Positions 60,214-64,000 of a stretch of DNA of 64,000 nt are shown here, one piece after another. Both the position numbers and the translations under genes were made by a program. The notes under the pieces were generated by a model. The model was not told where the DNA came from, made no database searches, and saw only the letters and a program-made list of their open reading frames with translations. Each line of letters starts with the position of its first letter. Positions within the stretch are counted from its first letter, which is position 1. The stretch is from HGM04593 sp045588485 (lineage in GTDB: Bacteria; Bacteroidota; Bacteroidia; Bacteroidales; Bacteroidaceae), in contig JAZNEI010000018.1 of NCBI GenBank assembly GCA_045588485.1, positions 14,854-78,853 on the forward strand, written 5' to 3'.

Positions 60214-62910
60214 ATGGCATTTAATTATATTGAGAATATTTCTTACAATAACAATAAACCAAATTTTGAACGTGATAGTGTTAAGACTTTAGCACAACTA
60301 TACGAAGTGGAGCCTGAAAACAAAGGGTACGATTATGGACATCTGGTTTTTTGTGAAGAGGATGGTAAGCATTATGTATTTAATTATGATTATAATAATC
60401 CTCCCGTAGCGTCTGATAAAGATACTATAACTGGTTGGTTTGTGCCTTTTGATAGTACACGTAGAACTATAAAAGATACATCGGGAAAGGTGCTTGCGTT
60501 AGGGTATGCTACTCTAATAAAAGGTAAGGACTTTGCTACTCAGATTAAGGATGGGAATACAATATATGAAATAAAGTTCCACTTTGATTTAGATAGCGCA
60601 ACAATTGAACTCCCTGCAAACAGCGTTCTGAAGTTTACTGGTGGAATACTCTCTAATTGTACTATTGTTGGAAATAACGTAACAATAGAGGCTCCACTGG
60701 TTCAGATTTTTGGAGATAATGTGACTTTTAGAGGTGACTTTAATTGTGACTTTTATCCCGAGTGGTTCGGTGCTACATCTGTGATAGATGAAAATACAGA
60801 TAACAGTGAGGCATTCAACAGGGCTATTAAGGCTATAAATAGCATGAACGGTGCCCATAACCTGATGCTTACTACTCATTATGTATTAAAAGATACTATC
60901 TATCTGTATCCTAAAGTGTCGCTCATTGGTACTTACGGAACAGATGATTATATTACTAATACTCCTAAAAATGAGGCTATAGGGTGTGGATTCATTGCAA
61001 ATTTCAGTGACAATGATAAATATGTTATTGATAGTGATTTTGCAAAGGATTATAAAATAGCCTGCACAGATATGTGGATAGACTATAACAATATAAAGAC
61101 TGGTAGTACTTTTAAACACCGCAAGCAGACTAATATTAGAGATATTGCAATTCAACCCTATAGAAAAACAGATGGTGCATATAACGTACCTTTCGGTGGT
61201 ATAAGACTTATAGATGCTTATTATGGATACATTGAGAATGTGCATATTTCGGGAGTTGCGGTAGGTATAAGTTTGCATAAGAGTTGGGAATACCATATTA
61301 GCAAAGTATATCTTACAGTGTGTTTCTGTGGTTTCTATTTTGGCATGCATAATACCATTCAATATCTATCTTCTTGTAAGATATATGGTACTACAGATTT
61401 CAAATGGGTGTCTAACGATGGAACTATTGATACCACTGCAGATAGATTTTGTGATAAGTTTAACTGGAGACCTAAAGCAGAAGATGAAGATAACAGATGT
61501 GACAGAGCTACTATTTTCCCACCATACGATATAAACGGTAATCGCCCTGCATTTAGTGATAATACAGAAGACTTTGGTTATTATCCTGCGGATGAAAAAT
61601 ATAGTAATGAGCCTATTGACCTTAAATTAATTGGATTTATTAGCGAGGGTTATATACATTCAGATATAAATAAAATAAAATTTCAGTCGATAATATTTCA
61701 TTGGCTGAATTGTATTGGTCTTGATAATAGCGGCGAAATAGATTTAGATTTTTGTTATGTTGAATCTAAATCAGGCACGCCAGAACTACAATTTAAAACA
61801 GGATTATATACATATAGAGGGACTATGACATGGAACAATCCTGCAAGAACTGAAAAGATAAGACCTTATGGTTTAGCAACAATGTGGGGTAAAATAAAAT
61901 CGGATAGGATGACCGATGGAACTTGTTTCCCTTATCGTCAAGCTGCTACATTTACAAATGAAGGTGGAGTTAAAACGAATAAAAAATATATTCATGATGC
62001 TCCATCTTATATATTAGCGGAGACTGCACAATATCTTGATAAATATAATATAATAGAAGATAAAGCTACTGTAAGTGGTAAGACAATACGTACTACAAAT
62101 AGTGGAGTAGGTGCTAACAAACAATATATAGGACAACAAACTTTTTATGTAGGATATGTTGATTATAAAGTTACTGATTTCGACTATTATTATCAAGATG
62201 TAGCTTCGGGATTGGTATATAACGCACCAACAAGTTTTAAAAATATTCTCGAAAGGTATGACCCTGATAATGCAGTATTTGTGCAATCTCTTTTTAATAC
62301 TGATTTTTCGGCAGGAGGAAAACTACTTATAAATAAAAATTTTAAATTTAGAAGAGGAACAAATAATAGAATAGCAACAGACCACCGATTCGCATTGCTT
62401 CAACCAATGAGATTGCACGATAGTTGTATTGAAATTGGTTACGATGGAGATACGTCTTTGTCATTGTATAAAGATTTAACAACTGTGTCTATAGATGGAA
62501 TACCCGTTGCAGATAGGATTATCCCTCCTGTTTTTGCAGTATCGGGAAAATGTACAATTAAAATTAATAGTTGGTTTAGTTTCATCGAGAGCAACCCTAA
62601 TGGTATTATAAAGATTGTAGACGATGATAAAGATTATTCTAATTCTCCCATCGAGGTGCATTTGATTTGTCCTAAACTTGGCGACACTAATTTATCTATA
62701 TCTCATGAAAGTATTATCGTAAATACAGAACCTATTGCAACTAAATATAGAATTACAGTAACTAATGCCAGTAAAACTGTAATACTTACTAATATAACTC
62801 CTCCTACTAAGGGTGTTGCTGTCGGGGAAACATTTATTTATAATGGTGTCGTTATCTTTTGGGATGGTGCAAAATGGATAGATGTAAACGGAGAGGCAGC
62901 AACAGTATAA
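60214..62910 (+). CDS. beta-helix tailspike-like protein
   Basis: An 898-residue protein, AT-rich, and probably virion- or particle-associated. The N-terminal region (about 1-150) resembles the head-binding part of tailspikes (HLVFCEEDGKHYVFNYD; TIYEIKFHFDLDSATIELPANSV). At about 180-205 it carries the YPEWFGA then NTDNSEAFNRAI signature that starts many pectate-lyase-like right-handed beta-helices (glycan-degrading tailspikes). The long middle (about 210-420) has repeated GGIRLIDAYYGYIENVHISG turns. The C-terminal 400 residues are not recognised. It is 17 bases after the fibre gene. Depolymerase activity is inferred from fold only. Confidence 0.78.
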   Translation: MAFNYIENISYNNNKPNFERDSVKTLAQLYEVEPENKGYDYGHLVFCEEDGKHYVFNYDYNNPPVASDKDTITGWFVPFDSTRRTIKDTSGKVLALGYATLIKGKDFATQIKDGNTIYEIKFHFDLDSATIELPANSVLKFTGGILSNCTIVGNNVTIEAPLVQIFGDNVTFRGDFNCDFYPEWFGATSVIDENTDNSEAFNRAIKAINSMNGAHNLMLTTHYVLKDTIYLYPKVSLIGTYGTDDYITNTPKNEAIGCGFIANFSDNDKYVIDSDFAKDYKIACTDMWIDYNNIKTGSTFKHRKQTNIRDIAIQPYRKTDGAYNVPFGGIRLIDAYYGYIENVHISGVAVGISLHKSWEYHISKVYLTVCFCGFYFGMHNTIQYLSSCKIYGTTDFKWVSNDGTIDTTADRFCDKFNWRPKAEDEDNRCDRATIFPPYDINGNRPAFSDNTEDFGYYPADEKYSNEPIDLKLIGFISEGYIHSDINKIKFQSIIFHWLNCIGLDNSGEIDLDFCYVESKSGTPELQFKTGLYTYRGTMTWNNPARTEKIRPYGLATMWGKIKSDRMTDGTCFPYRQAATFTNEGGVKTNKKYIHDAPSYILAETAQYLDKYNIIEDKATVSGKTIRTTNSGVGANKQYIGQQTFYVGYVDYKVTDFDYYYQDVASGLVYNAPTSFKNILERYDPDNAVFVQSLFNTDFSAGGKLLINKNFKFRRGTNNRIATDHRFALLQPMRLHDSCIEIGYDGDTSLSLYKDLTTVSIDGIPVADRIIPPVFAVSGKCTIKINSWFSFIESNPNGIIKIVDDDKDYSNSPIEVHLICPKLGDTNLSISHESIIVNTEPIATKYRITVTNASKTVILTNITPPTKGVAVGETFIYNGVVIFWDGAKWIDVNGEAATV

Positions 62911-62918
62911 AAGATACA

Positions 62919-63521
62919 ATGAATATGATTTACGGAACACATAATAGCGCGACAGGGGGACAGCTCGTTTGGTGGCTGCGCCCTCTTGTGTGGCTTGTCA
63001 ATCTGACAAGCAAATGTCAGACAAAGAGTATAGAGGAGCAGTTAAAGGACGGTGTACGTTTTTTTGACCTGCAAGTGACAAAGTATAACGGCGAGTGGGT
63101 TTTCTCGCACGGAACAGCTATTTACAAAGAGGAACTTATTCCTACGCTTGCTTTGATGTTGCATTATGCTACCCAAGAGAAGCCAATCTACTTTCAGTTG
63201 GTGCTTGATGATAATTGGTTTACGGGGCAGCCTGCTGAGGAGTTTAAAGAGCTTGTTGAGCTTATCGTGGAGGATTTGAAAGGCGACAACCTTAAGATGC
63301 TATATGCTTGGATTGAGGGTTCACAAGAGTATCCTTACAAGAGTGGCATACAGCTTAGCTACGAGGAGCATTATTGGACTTTTAATTGGGCGAAGAAATA
63401 TGCCAAGAGTCTGCTCGATTGGTTACCGTTGCCCAAACGGCACGCCCGAAAGTATAATGCCGAGTATAAAAAGAACTGCAAAAAGAAATACCTAATGCTT
63501 GATTTCTATGAATTGGATTGA
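62919..63521 (+). CDS. PI-PLC-like phosphodiesterase
   Basis: A 200-residue protein with the PI-PLC X-domain motifs: YGTHNSATGG with the first catalytic His, DGVRFFDLQV and FSHGTAIYKEELI with the second His. A YFQLVLDDNWF strand follows. It is shorter than classical bacterial PI-PLC (about 300 residues) and has no signal peptide. A C-terminal basic stretch (KRHARKYNAEYKKNCKKKY) is present. Base composition returns toward the chromosomal average, unlike the two preceding genes. I start at ATG 62919, as the longer frame overlaps the tailspike gene. The substrate may be a glycerophospholipid or inositol lipid. Confidence 0.8.
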   Translation: MNMIYGTHNSATGGQLVWWLRPLVWLVNLTSKCQTKSIEEQLKDGVRFFDLQVTKYNGEWVFSHGTAIYKEELIPTLALMLHYATQEKPIYFQLVLDDNWFTGQPAEEFKELVELIVEDLKGDNLKMLYAWIEGSQEYPYKSGIQLSYEEHYWTFNWAKKYAKSLLDWLPLPKRHARKYNAEYKKNCKKKYLMLDFYELD

Positions 63522-63882
63522 GGTTATTGCTACTGTGGCAGGTGCTTTCGGTGGGCTTGAACTGCTTAAATGGTTACTCACTCGCAAACAGAGTGCAAGG
63601 ATGGCCGAGTCGAAAGCCGATAGCGACGAATTTCATTACTTGAAGGAACGCATAGAGTTTGCCGACAGGCAGCTGCTCAATAAGGAGCAGAGATTCGTAG
63701 AGCAGACGAATCTGGTACGAGACTTAAACCGTCAGATGTTGGAACTTAACACACAACTGTTGGAAAAACAGACCGAGATTGGGAACCTGCAGTCTCAGCT
63801 TAGCGAACTGCTTGCCGAGAGGAAAATGAAACTTTGTGAACGTAAGGGTTGCAAAGATAGGCAACCGCAGAGTGGATATTGA
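63508..63882 (+). CDS. small membrane-anchored coiled-coil protein of phage-type module
   Basis: A 124-residue protein with one N-terminal transmembrane helix (about 4-25), a short basic turn and a long coiled coil (about 45-100). A C-terminal signature CERKGCKDRQPQSGY with a Cys pair completes it. Proteins with this tail occur at the ends of Bacteroides prophage or tail-fibre modules, sometimes near lysis genes, so a holin- or spanin-like role is possible but not shown. It overlaps the PI-PLC-like gene by 14 bases. Confidence 0.7.
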   Translation: MNWIEVIATVAGAFGGLELLKWLLTRKQSARMAESKADSDEFHYLKERIEFADRQLLNKEQRFVEQTNLVRDLNRQMLELNTQLLEKQTEIGNLQSQLSELLAERKMKLCERKGCKDRQPQSGY

Positions 63883-63888
63883 TTTACT

Positions 63889-63921
63889 ATGGAACCAAGA
63901 GGATAAGCGCCTGCGGCAAGG
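63889..63921 (+). repeat. 33-base direct repeat, copy 1
   Basis: The sequence beginning ATGGAACCAAGAGGATAAGC recurs at 63968-64000 with one base different. Copy 1 opens a mini frame of five codons (MEPRG, stop). The two copies are 79 bases apart (start to start). The stretch between them carries the hairpin at 63925-63943. Confidence 0.9.
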
Positions 63922-63924
63922 GGT

Positions 63925-63943
63925 TTGGGGAATATTTCCCCAA
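63925..63943 (+). terminator. hairpin between the terminal repeats
   Basis: TTGGGGAA (63925-63932) and TTCCCCAA (63936-63943) form a perfect 8-base stem with a three-base loop. The tail is A/T-rich but has no long T-run, so its role as terminator is uncertain. Confidence 0.5.
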
Positions 63944-63967
63944 TTAAATAATGTAAAAAGTTTTGTT

Positions 63968-64000
63968 ATGAAACCAAGAGGATAAGCGCCTGCGGCAAGG
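63968..64000 (+). repeat. 33-base direct repeat, copy 2 (runs to window edge)
   Basis: Matches copy 1 at 32 of 33 positions and opens the mini frame MKPRG then stop. The repeat may extend past the last base of the window, so the true unit length and number of copies are unknown. Confidence 0.88.

Noticed and set aside
59102..62910. Diversity-generating retroelement target in the tail proteins
   Set aside because: No reverse transcriptase gene or template/variable repeat pair was seen; the terminal 33-base repeat is not inside a coding variable region.
59082..63882. Complete prophage
   Set aside because: There is no integrase, terminase, portal, capsid or lysin gene. Only fibre-like and accessory genes are visible.
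63889..64000. Start of a CRISPR array
   Set aside because: Only two repeats are seen, the 46-base interval carries a self-complementary hairpin, and no cas gene is in the window. It remains unproven because the window ends inside the repeat.

Overview
The window looks like chromosome from a gut-type member of the order Bacteroidales (Bacteroidota), a Bacteroides/Prevotella-like organism. Supporting signs are promoters of the Bacteroidota type (TTG, 19-21 bases, TAnnTTTG) without clear Shine-Dalgarno sites, a galM/gluP/galK operon, serC/serA/DUF1015, an AsnA-type asparagine synthetase, lipoproteins and secreted glycosidases, and C-terminal sorting tails of the type IX kind ending in residues such as GIYIVNGKK. 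I cannot fix the genus from sequence alone. No ribosomal RNA, insertion sequence or convincing CRISPR array is visible. One tRNA (Arg, CCG) and the small SRP RNA are present.

Layout. 1-5.7 kb: phospholipid synthesis (psd, pssA), DUF4834, tadA with a small ribbon-helix-helix-like gene, yraN/yjbR/birA, pyrH. 5.7-10.4 kb: a five-gene minus-strand operon that combines a VTC-type polyphosphate polymerase domain, a DUF4956 membrane protein, a DUF2490 outer-membrane protein, a small sorted protein and a Cthe_2159-type carbohydrate-binding protein. This is the most system-like unit of the window. 10.4-17.3 kb: an HD phosphohydrolase, LptD, asnA-ung, tRNA-Arg, a lipid A type acyltransferase and a large palindromic intergenic element. 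17.3-25 kb: a LolC/E-like permease, a Bor-like lipoprotein, a structured intergenic region, a FadL-like porin, a MATE exporter and the tkt-rpiB pair. 25-34.4 kb: tex, the galactose operon, grpE-dnaJ-folC.

34.5-46.2 kb: a serine-type sulfatase translationally coupled to a DbpA-like helicase, the serine-biosynthesis operon serC-serA-DUF1015-yigZ, and a secreted GH29 fucosidase followed by a 932-residue sorted protein. 46.2-51.8 kb: a TPR protein, a 53-base perfect palindrome, a 722-residue sorted protein with two nearly identical OB-like repeats, the SRP RNA and an SGNH hydrolase. 51.8-59 kb: enolase, then pepT-yqaE-unknown-HD hydrolase in one plus-strand unit, then a minus-strand surface operon (nucleotidyltransferase, Wzi, lipoprotein) with a near-perfect promoter.

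59-64 kb: an AT-rich, phage-like adhesion module (pyocin-knob-like tail fibre protein, beta-helix tailspike, PI-PLC-like enzyme, small membrane/coiled-coil protein) that ends in a 33-base direct repeat at the window edge. No integrase, capsid or terminase gene is in view, so its nature depends on sequence beyond base 64000. Start codons were moved from the longest frame wherever an upstream gene, terminator, RNA or promoter made the longer reading impossible; these choices are noted in each entry.
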